The notes under the pieces: model-generated
Database searches by the model: none
Told to the model about the DNA's origin: nothing
The model's input: the letters and a program-made list of their open reading frames with translations, nothing else
Program-made: the position numbers and the translations under genes
NCBI RefSeq assembly: GCF_001999905.1
Contig: NZ_CP019640.1
Coordinates: forward strand, 3,328,001 to 3,392,000
DNA length: 64,000 bases
Reading direction: 5' to 3'
From: Planococcus lenghuensis
GTDB taxonomy: Bacteria; Bacillota; Bacilli; Bacillales_A; Planococcaceae
Shown here: positions 34,817-42,049 of the stretch, one piece after another
Layout: each line of letters starts with the position of its first letter
Position numbering within the stretch: position 1 is the stretch's first letter

Positions 34817-36472
34817 TTATCTCAATGCGTCCGGATATTCGAATTGATTGATCCCGAACACAAACGGCAATACAAAATAGACGAATATAATGATCAGTGC
34901 AAACGCAAGAACAGTCAGCCATGTGCCTTTCCGCACCATATCAACCATTGTAATTTTGCCTGTTGCAAAGATGATGGCATTAGAAGGCGTGCCGATCGGC
35001 AACATGAATGCAAATCCGGCCCCCATTGCCACGGCGGTCATCAGCGGCAGCGGGTGGACATTGATGGCCATCGCAAGCGCGGCAGTGATCGGAATCAGAA
35101 TGGTCACCGTCGCTGTATTCGATGTCATTTGGGTCATGCCAATTCCGAGGAGCACCGTTACAGCCAGCACCAGCAGATACGAAGTGCCTTCAAGCAGCAG
35201 CAGCTGATTGCCGATCCAGCCAGCCAGATCCGTGCCATTGAAGCCGGCAGCGAGCGCCAGCCCCCCGCCGACCAGCAGCAGGACCCCCCATGGCATCTGT
35301 TTCAAGGAATCCCCGCCGAGGATGCGTTCCCCGTCATTGCCTGAAGACGGAATCAGGTGGAGCAGAATGGCTGCGACCATGGCGATCATCGTATCACTCA
35401 ATCCTGGAATGAGATCGGACCAGATAAAGGTTCTCGTCACCCACATAAAAGCTGTAACGCTGAAAATCGCCAGCACCACTTTTTCTTCGTATGACATTTT
35501 TCCAAGTTGTTTTTTTCTGTCGCGGACGAACTGCTGGCCATTCGTGATTTTCTTGACTTTCATCGGATAAGCGATTTTTGTAATATAAAAAATTGCGAAC
35601 AGCATCAACACGGTAATCAGCGGAAACGCGAACAGGAAAAACTGACCGAAGGAAATGTCGATTCCTAGTAATTCGCCTGCAAGTCCTGCCAGGACGAGAT
35701 TTGTCGGTGTGCCGATCAATGTTGCGCTTCCTCCGATCGTACCGCCGAATCCGATGGCAAAAATTATTGATTTTGTAAACTTCGTCTCTTCCTCTTCTGT
35801 GTATACCCCGTCTTCTTTCATGAGTCCCACGACTTTTGTTATGATGGCGAGACCAATCGGAATCATCAGCATAACCGTCGCCATATTGGATACCCACATA
35901 GACAGAAAACCGGTTGCCAACATGAAACCGAGGACAAGACCCGGCGTGCTGGCGCCGACCGCGCTGATGATCGTAATCGCGATGCGCTCATGAAGATTCC
36001 AGCGCTCAAGTGCCAGTGCCAATGCAAAGCCGCCGATAAACAGAAAAATCAGTGATGCGCCGTAACTGGAAGCGGCGACGTTGCCGTCGACAGCCCCGAG
36101 CAGCGGCAGTAAAACAAGCGGCATTAATGAGGTAATGCCGAGCGGAATGGCTTCTGTAACCCACCAGGCGGCCATCCAGGCTGTCGTTGCCAGGACAGCC
36201 TGGCCCTCAAAACTGAGACCGGGCAAAGGCAGGGCGAACAATATCAGAAGAAACAGCACCGGTCCAAGCAAGAGGCCGATCAATTGCATCGTGCTGTACG
36301 AATTATTTCCGCCCATGTCTGTCCGGCTAAAACCGGTTCCCGTGTCCTCTACATCAGCAGTCGCCACCCCCGCACTGCTGTATTGACGGAGTTCCGCCAT
36401 AGTGATCAGGTCCTTCGTTTCCTTGTGTGACTTCCAGGCACCCCGATTTAACGATCTGAGCGAAAACTTCAT
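34817..36472 (-). CDS. DASS/SLC13-family carboxylate transporter
   Basis: A 551-residue membrane protein with a long polar N-terminus (about 60 residues) and some twelve hydrophobic segments. The two substrate/sodium motifs are visible: WVSNMATVMLMIPIGLAI in the first half and MTSNTATVTILIPITAALA in the second; GTPTNLVLAGLAGELLG and GTPSNAIIFATGKITM are the matching hairpin loops. Members take up di- and tricarboxylates. Inside the catechol operon it may import muconate, oxoadipate or an aromatic acid. ATG 36472 has a strong AAGGAGG six bases upstream; a later ATG (36400) has a weaker one. Confidence 0.88.
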   Translation of the reverse strand: MKFSLRSLNRGAWKSHKETKDLITMAELRQYSSAGVATADVEDTGTGFSRTDMGGNNSYSTMQLIGLLLGPVLFLLILFALPLPGLSFEGQAVLATTAWMAAWWVTEAIPLGITSLMPLVLLPLLGAVDGNVAASSYGASLIFLFIGGFALALALERWNLHERIAITIISAVGASTPGLVLGFMLATGFLSMWVSNMATVMLMIPIGLAIITKVVGLMKEDGVYTEEEETKFTKSIIFAIGFGGTIGGSATLIGTPTNLVLAGLAGELLGIDISFGQFFLFAFPLITVLMLFAIFYITKIAYPMKVKKITNGQQFVRDRKKQLGKMSYEEKVVLAIFSVTAFMWVTRTFIWSDLIPGLSDTMIAMVAAILLHLIPSSGNDGERILGGDSLKQMPWGVLLLVGGGLALAAGFNGTDLAGWIGNQLLLLEGTSYLLVLAVTVLLGIGMTQMTSNTATVTILIPITAALAMAINVHPLPLMTAVAMGAGFAFMLPIGTPSNAIIFATGKITMVDMVRKGTWLTVLAFALIIIFVYFVLPFVFGINQFEYPDALR

Positions 36473-36504
36473 CTTTTTCCTCCTTCTCAGTCCTTTGGTT
36501 TTCT

Positions 36505-37338
36505 TTAATTATTTTCCAGGAATTTATCCATCGCCCTGTAGATGTCCTCGCGCTGTTCAAACACCATCGTGTAATGACTCGAGTCGGAAATGAAGATCTC
36601 CAAGTCTTTCAACGCATCCTTCGTCTTGTCGTAATCCGACAAATAAAACAGCGGCGGCATCGCGCCGATTCCACTCTCTGCATAGACGAGCAGAACCGGA
36701 CAATCAATCCCGGCGCACACCTGCTCGGGCCTGAATTCATAGAAGCTGTCGAAATCGGCGAGAATGCCGGCTTCATCCGACTTGTTTTCCCAGTGATCAC
36801 CGATTTTCTCCACCTCGTACTCGACTGTCTTTTGCATCGTGTCGTTCCAGCTGATGCCGAGTTTTGCATAAATCGCTCTGATTTCTTCCACATACTGTTC
36901 TTTGGATCCGTATTCCTTACTTAATCGGCCGAGTGACGGCTTGACGATCTCCTGCTGGTGCTCTGACATTTCTGCCGCGCCATCCAGCAGCACTACGGCC
37001 TGTACGGAATCCAGTTCACTTGCAACCAGCGCTGAAATGAATGCACCCATTGAATGGCCGACCAAAATCGGATTTTCGATCTGCATTACCCGGAGCAGAC
37101 CGATAATATCCGCCGCGTGCTTGAAGATAGAGGGCTCCCTGTCCAGCGGGTCACTGTTCCCGCGTCCTCTCAGATCGAGTGACACGACGCGATAATGCCT
37201 CTTATAGCGCTCTGCGTAATAATGCATGTTGCGATGGGTTCCAGTCAGACCATGAATCATTACGATCGTTCCTCCATCTCCCGGATAGTCCATCACTTGA
37301 ATATCATTTCCATCTACATTCACCTGATAAGATTCCAT
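36505..37338 (-). CDS. catD: Alpha/beta hydrolase, 3-oxoadipate enol-lactonase type
   Basis: A 277-residue hydrolase with TIVMIHGLTGTHRNMHYY (oxyanion), RVVSLDLRGRGNSDPLD, the nucleophile elbow PILVGHSMGAFISALVA (Ser), LLVYAESGIG (Asp region) and ISDSSHYTMVFEQRED (His). Its place between catA and the transporter fits the enol-lactonase step that makes 3-oxoadipate. Sequence alone gives only the superfamily, so the gene name is tentative. AGGTGG precedes ATG 37338. Confidence 0.75.
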   Translation of the reverse strand: MESYQVNVDGNDIQVMDYPGDGGTIVMIHGLTGTHRNMHYYAERYKRHYRVVSLDLRGRGNSDPLDREPSIFKHAADIIGLLRVMQIENPILVGHSMGAFISALVASELDSVQAVVLLDGAAEMSEHQQEIVKPSLGRLSKEYGSKEQYVEEIRAIYAKLGISWNDTMQKTVEYEVEKIGDHWENKSDEAGILADFDSFYEFRPEQVCAGIDCPVLLVYAESGIGAMPPLFYLSDYDKTKDALKDLEIFISDSSHYTMVFEQREDIYRAMDKFLENN

Positions 37339-37426
37339 TTATGCCACCTCTATTTCTTTGTATCTGACTGAATTGATGTCCTGAAAACAGTAAGCTGCCA
37401 AGATTTCTTGACAGCTGTGAAAGTTT

Positions 37427-38194
37427 TTATTCAGGACGCATGATGAAATTCAGGGAAGCCTCTTTGTGATCACCTTTATCTTCGAGCTTTGTCAGGAGTG
37501 AAGAGCGGACACCGCTGGCCACGTCCGTCTCCAGCCATTTATCGCCTTCAAAGAACACTTGCGTGATCAGTGTTTCGTGTCCTTCGTGCTCGAACTTGAT
37601 ATGGATGTGAGCCGGTCGATATGCATGATAACCTGCTGCGAATGTGAATTCACCCGTCGGCCCGTCTGTCGGAATCTGATAAGGGATCGGTACAATCGAC
37701 TGGACTTCGAAGTCACCGTTATCATCTGTATAAAATTGACCTCTCAAGTTAAAAGCGGGCGCCGGAGAATCGTAATTCGAATAGAGGCCTTCCGCGTCAT
37801 CCTGCCACCATTCGACTTTCGTGTTGGCAAGCGGTCCATCGACCGAGCTCACATTTCCCCGGAACACCAATTTATCCCCTGGTTCATCCGGCCGTTGCGG
37901 CATGACTTTCGTCGCCCCCTCAATGAGCGGCGATCCTTCATCATAATAAGGTCCAAGCAAAGAAGGTTCTGTGCCCGGCAGGCCTTTGTATTTCGATTCC
38001 AGTACGTACGTTTCGACGAATACATCAAGGAACAGCGGGATTTCACCGCTGCGGCCGAGCCGGTCCGCCCATTTCACAAAATTCGTGTACTCTTCATGAT
38101 TGAACTGCTGTTCGTCGAGAAAGTTTTTCATGTGTTTAACGAATCCCTCATAAGCTTTCGCTACTCGTTCATTCTTCGTTACCGTCTCCGTCAT
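37427..38194 (-). CDS. catA: Catechol 1,2-dioxygenase
   Basis: A 255-residue non-heme iron(III) intradiol dioxygenase that opens catechol to cis,cis-muconate. The four iron ligands can be placed: Tyr in EGLYSNYDSPAP, Tyr in VPIPYQIPTDGP and two His in YRPAHIHIKFEHEGHE. The N-terminal helical dimerisation domain and the substrate-strand LLGPYYDEGSP are present. First gene of the operon, 185 bases from the divergent IclR regulator, with operator-like repeats in between. GGGGGAGG precedes ATG 38194. Shorter than proteobacterial CatA (about 300). Confidence 0.93.
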   Translation of the reverse strand: MTETVTKNERVAKAYEGFVKHMKNFLDEQQFNHEEYTNFVKWADRLGRSGEIPLFLDVFVETYVLESKYKGLPGTEPSLLGPYYDEGSPLIEGATKVMPQRPDEPGDKLVFRGNVSSVDGPLANTKVEWWQDDAEGLYSNYDSPAPAFNLRGQFYTDDNGDFEVQSIVPIPYQIPTDGPTGEFTFAAGYHAYRPAHIHIKFEHEGHETLITQVFFEGDKWLETDVASGVRSSLLTKLEDKGDHKEASLNFIMRPE

Positions 38195-38315
38195 TTTAAT
38201 TTCCTCCCCCTGCTTGTTTTGGTCTCAATGAATTCTTTTCTTGCAGAAAACCAATGTAAACGCCTTCATTGTTCCATAAAATTTTTACCTGCTGCTTGAT
38301 TATCTACGAATTCTA

Positions 38316-38353
38316 TTGTACGATATACGTACAATTATTTGTTATTCGTACAA
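38316..38353. promoter_or_regulatory. IclR-type operator in the catA-iclR region
   Basis: TTGTACG-ATATA-CGTACAA (38316-38334) is a perfect inverted repeat, and a third half-site CGTACAA follows at 38347-38353. It lies about 30-65 bases from the IclR start and 120 from catA, so it can serve both divergent promoters. Confidence 0.65.
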
Positions 38354-38381
38354 ATATATCTTAGCATAGGGGGTATTGACA

Positions 38382-39188
38382 TTGTCAACAAAAAAATCAG
38401 ATAATTTTAAAAAGACGGGGGATTATATTCAATCGCTGGAACGGGGACTTGAAGTGATCCAAGCCTTCTCCCAGAAGGATCCTGCTTTGACTGTCAGCGA
38501 GGCAGCCAAAAAAACCGGGCTCAGCAGGCCGACGGCGCGGCGGATTTTGCTGACACTGGAGCATCTGGGATTTGTCGAATCCAGAAATAATGCTTTTCTG
38601 CTGACTCCCAAGACGCTGTCACTCGGATTCGCCTACCTTTCCTCCAACAACACGTGGAGCATCGCACATCCAATCATGCGGGATTTTGTGTCCCGGACAG
38701 GTGAATCATGTTCCATCTCGATTTTGGACGGTGCAGATATTTTATATGTTGCCCGGGTTTCAGCCAAACGGATCATGTCTATCAACCTGGATGTCGGTTC
38801 CCGGCTTCCGGCTTATGCCACATCGATGGGGCATGTGCTGCTCGCCGGGCTGTCTGAACAGGAATTGGACGAGTACTTCGAATCCGTGCAGCTTGAGAAA
38901 TTCACGGACAGGACCATCACTGATGAAGAGCAGCTTCGGCATACACTTGCTGAAGTACGGCAAAAAGGCTGGGGCGGGGTGGATCAGCAGTTCGAAGAAG
39001 GGCTCCGGTCAATTGCTGTGCCAATTTCCAGTCCGGATGGAAAAGTAATTGCGGCGATCAATTGCTCTGCACATGCAGGCCGGATTTCAAAACAAGTACT
39101 GCGCGAAGAATTTTTGCCGATTCTCCAAAACACGGCGGAGAAAATCAGCCAATCGATTGCGGCTGCCACTAATTCCGCTTATTTATAG
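38382..39188 (+). CDS. IclR-family regulator of the catechol operon
   Basis: A 268-residue regulator with an N-terminal winged helix (VSEAAKKTGLSRPTARRILL TLEHLGF region, residues about 30-65) and a C-terminal GAF-like effector domain (RTGESCSISILDGADILYVA, then LPAYATSMGHVLLAG and GWGGVDQQFEEGLRSIAVPI). Relatives PcaR, PobR and CatR-like IclR proteins sense protocatechuate, muconate or oxoadipate. TTG 38382 is chosen since ATAGGGGGT lies eight bases upstream; TTG 38376 is too close to it. Confidence 0.88.
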   Translation: MSTKKSDNFKKTGDYIQSLERGLEVIQAFSQKDPALTVSEAAKKTGLSRPTARRILLTLEHLGFVESRNNAFLLTPKTLSLGFAYLSSNNTWSIAHPIMRDFVSRTGESCSISILDGADILYVARVSAKRIMSINLDVGSRLPAYATSMGHVLLAGLSEQELDEYFESVQLEKFTDRTITDEEQLRHTLAEVRQKGWGGVDQQFEEGLRSIAVPISSPDGKVIAAINCSAHAGRISKQVLREEFLPILQNTAEKISQSIAAATNSAYL

Positions 39189-39217
39189 TTCCGGAAGATA
39201 TAGAACCGTCAATACAT

Positions 39218-39278
39218 CAAAGGCGTTTCCTGTAACGCATGCCCAGCGGCTGCAAATGTTACAGGAAACGCCTTATTT
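39218..39278. terminator. Long inverted repeat / terminator
   Basis: AAGGCGTTTCCTGTAAC pairs fully with GTTACAGGAAACGCCTT across a 21-base loop, with TATTTG following. It separates the convergent IclR and MocR genes. Confidence 0.7.
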
Positions 39279-39312
39279 GTCGCGGACCTCTAAACCGCGG
39301 ATTTCCGGTCTG

Positions 39313-40701
39313 TCATTTAAGAATTTGGCCAAGCAATGCGATGCCTTTCCTTATCTCTGCCGTCGATATCAGACTATAGGATAAGCGGAAGGTCTGCCCC
39401 GGACGCGAAGTGAACCCGTTGCCCGGACTTACCGCTATGCCCTTTGCTTGGGCTTTTTGAAACAGCAGCCGATCCTGGCTGTCCGGATTCACCCGCACCC
39501 AGATATAATATCCACCGGCCGGTTCCGTCCAGACGGCACGTCCGGTCAAATGTTCTTCCAGTGCTTCAAGAGCCACTTCCCTCCTGAGACGCAGTTGTCT
39601 TCTCAAATAATCCAGATGCTGTCCGTGAAGTTCGCTTGCCAGCCATTTCGCGGCGGCAAGCTGCTGCAGTAGGCTTGTGCCGCCGTCCATCTCCGCCTTT
39701 ACTGCGGCAAGACGGTCAATGACCGCTTTCGGCCCGACTGTCCAGCCGATCCTGAAATCAGGGCCAAGCACCTGTGACAAGCTTCCGATATACAGGACAT
39801 TTCCGAAGGTATCCCGCGTTTTCAGTGACAGAGGCGGCGGTGAATCAATCCATAAATCTCCGAAAGAATCGTCTTCGATGATCGAAATCTGCTCACGCTG
39901 TCCCAGTCGGATCAATTCCGCGCGGCGCTCTTCCGGCATCAGCGATCCTGTCGGATTCTGGAAAGCCGGCATCGCGTATAATACAGCACGCCGTTTTTCA
40001 TATGGCGGGAGACTCTCCGGCCGGAGACCGGCTTCATCCACCGGCAGCCGGACAAGCCGCATGCCGGCGTCCCGCAGTCCAGCTGAACGGGATAGCGGAG
40101 AGGGATCTTCGGTTATCAGCATCTCGCCCGGTCGGACAAGCGCTGTGGTGATCAGATGCAGCGCTTGTGTGGCCCCTGATGTGACAAGGACAGATTCCGG
40201 AGATGTCTGGATGCCTTTTTCCTTCAAGTGATTGCAGATAGCTTTCCGCAATACCGGATCTCCATTTGGTCCTCCCGCAGACGTGCCTTGCCAATCTGCA
40301 AGCACCCCCCTCATGATCACTTGCATATCCCGAGCTGGAAACATTGTCCGCACCAGCTCATCCCGATCTAATCGGATCAGCTTGTTTCCCGTTTCATCCA
40401 TTTGAACTCTTTCAGCAGTTTCCGTCCCTCTATGAAGAAGGCCTGAAATCCAGTTCAGCGGCACGCCTTCATCCCTCAGTGTCCAGCTGTTATTGGCGAC
40501 AATCGTGCCTTTTCCTGTAATCGTTCTAAGTAGACCATCCGCCTTCAGCTCGTCCAATGCGGCGACTACCGTACTCCGGTTCATGCCACACCGCTTCGCC
40601 AAATCTCGTTGACTGGGGATCATGCTGCCGATCGCCCATTCTCCGTCCGAAATTTTCCCTTTCACGAGATCCACCAATTGTCTGTGTTTTGTCTTCCGCA
40701 T
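39313..40701 (-). CDS. MocR-type regulator (GntR HTH + aminotransferase fold), PLP lysine replaced
   Basis: A 462-residue fusion. Residues 1-70 form a GntR winged helix (DLAKRCGMNRSTVVAALDEL, DGLLRTITGKGTIVAN); the rest is a fold-type I aminotransferase domain with VTSGATQALHLITTALV, YAMPAFQNPTGSLMP and ISIIEDDSFGDLW. The motif that normally holds the PLP Schiff-base lysine (S-x-S-K-x-L-x-P) reads IGSLSQVLGPDFRIGW, with Gln (CAG) for Lys. Cofactor binding would then be non-covalent or lost. Divergent from the EamA exporter, which it probably controls. AGGTGAAGAGGG precedes ATG 40701. Confidence 0.85.
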   Translation of the reverse strand: MRKTKHRQLVDLVKGKISDGEWAIGSMIPSQRDLAKRCGMNRSTVVAALDELKADGLLRTITGKGTIVANNSWTLRDEGVPLNWISGLLHRGTETAERVQMDETGNKLIRLDRDELVRTMFPARDMQVIMRGVLADWQGTSAGGPNGDPVLRKAICNHLKEKGIQTSPESVLVTSGATQALHLITTALVRPGEMLITEDPSPLSRSAGLRDAGMRLVRLPVDEAGLRPESLPPYEKRRAVLYAMPAFQNPTGSLMPEERRAELIRLGQREQISIIEDDSFGDLWIDSPPPLSLKTRDTFGNVLYIGSLSQVLGPDFRIGWTVGPKAVIDRLAAVKAEMDGGTSLLQQLAAAKWLASELHGQHLDYLRRQLRLRREVALEALEEHLTGRAVWTEPAGGYYIWVRVNPDSQDRLLFQKAQAKGIAVSPGNGFTSRPGQTFRLSYSLISTAEIRKGIALLGQILK

Positions 40702-40840
40702 CCCTCTTCACCTCTCTAACTGGTTGGATAAAAATCCGCTGACTGGTTGGAGACATTATAGCAAAGCCTTCCTACAATAGGATATAGCCAGGATACGACG
40801 AATCATCGGCTGGATTCATTGCTTGGGAGGTGGAAAACGG

Positions 40841-41758
40841 ATGAATACAAAAGCGTGGACAATGGCCTTGTTGACTGTTCTGATCTGGGGGACGACATTC
40901 GCGGCAATCCGAGTTAGCCTGCACGGCGGTTACGAAGCGGGACATCTTGTACTGGTGCGGTACCTCATTGCATCCGCCCTGTTCCTGCTATATGCCCTTT
41001 GGCCCGGCGTGCGGTTCCGGCTGCCGCACCGGAAGGATCTGCCAAAGATTTTCGGGCTCAGTCTCATTGGTATCAGTGTTTACCATATCGGCATCACATT
41101 CGGTGAACAGACGATTTCAGCCGGAACCGCCGGCATGCTAATCGGTTCCGCTCCGATTTTCACGGCCATCATTGCGATGTTGGTCCTGAAGGAACGCCCC
41201 GGCACAGCGGGCTGGCTTGGGCTCGTTACTGGCTTCATTGGTATCCTGCTCATCATGTTCGGCACAGAAGGCGGTGCTTTTTCACTTGAATGGGGCGCAA
41301 TTCTCGTGCTCATCTCCGCTCTCGCCGCATCGATTTTTTTCGTTTTTCAGAAAGGACTGCTCACCCGCTACACGTCGATTGAATTGACCGCCTATTTTAC
41401 CTGGGCTGGTACGATCCCGTTTTTCCTGTTCGCACCCGGCGTGGCGGATTCCATCTCGGCAGCAACAGCGGAGGCGAACTGGGCGGCGCTGTACGTCGGA
41501 ATCTTCCCGGCTGCAATCGGTTATGCCCTGTGGGCCACGGCCCTTTCTGCAGGCAATGCCGGTTCCGTTGCAAGCGTTCTTTACCTTGAGCCGGCGGTCG
41601 CCGTATTCACCGCCTGGCTGCTGCTTGGCGAATGGCCGACTGCTCTGTCCGTCACGGGCGGGATCATCGCGCTTTTCGGAGTGCTCCTAGTGAACAGCTT
41701 CGGTCCGAAACGGAAGGAACAGCGTGTGCAGGAGGAATGGTCACACCAAAATTCTTAA
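40841..41758 (+). CDS. EamA-family exporter
   Basis: A 305-residue membrane protein with ten helices in two EamA repeats. The first carries AVLIWGTTFAAIRVSL-like sequence (TVLIWGTTFAAIRVSLHGGY) and GTAGMLIGSAPIFTAIIAML; the second LYVGIFPAAIGYALWATALS and AGNAGSVASVLYLEPAVAVF. Such proteins export amino acids, metabolites or drugs. ATG 40841 has GGGAGG eight bases upstream. Pairing with a divergent MocR regulator is a common arrangement for this family. Confidence 0.88.
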   Translation: MNTKAWTMALLTVLIWGTTFAAIRVSLHGGYEAGHLVLVRYLIASALFLLYALWPGVRFRLPHRKDLPKIFGLSLIGISVYHIGITFGEQTISAGTAGMLIGSAPIFTAIIAMLVLKERPGTAGWLGLVTGFIGILLIMFGTEGGAFSLEWGAILVLISALAASIFFVFQKGLLTRYTSIELTAYFTWAGTIPFFLFAPGVADSISAATAEANWAALYVGIFPAAIGYALWATALSAGNAGSVASVLYLEPAVAVFTAWLLLGEWPTALSVTGGIIALFGVLLVNSFGPKRKEQRVQEEWSHQNS

Positions 41759-41854
41759 TGGAATAAGGATAAAGAGGGGCTGTCCCGAAAGGTCATGAAA
41801 AATGACCTCGAGGGGCAGTTCCTTTTTCTATTCGTAAAGAAGTAGCTGGGGTTC

Positions 41855-41960
41855 GGCCCGGCGGACGCTTTCCGCGGGCACGGCTTCAGACGCTTCCCTC
41901 GCTGGGCTCGGTCCAGGGTCTTCAGCTCGTGTTGGTCCCGCAGGAGTCGCCGCCGGCCTT
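41855..41960. repeat. Interspersed Bacillales-type repeat, copy 5
   Basis: Begins GGCGGACGCTTTCCGCGGGC and ends TCCCGCAGGAGTCGCCGCC; the two ends are imperfect inverted repeats. The middle holds GGGTCTTCAGCTCGTGTTGG. This form is common in Bacillus/Planococcus intergenic DNA and is partly shared by copy 1 (minus strand, about 2905-2925). Confidence 0.6.
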
Positions 41961-42049
41961 CCCGCTAGTCAAGTCATCAATGCATACAAAAATCGTCCGT
42001 TTCTGTAAAATGGGAGTTACCACACAACCACTCAGAAAGGACGATTTTT

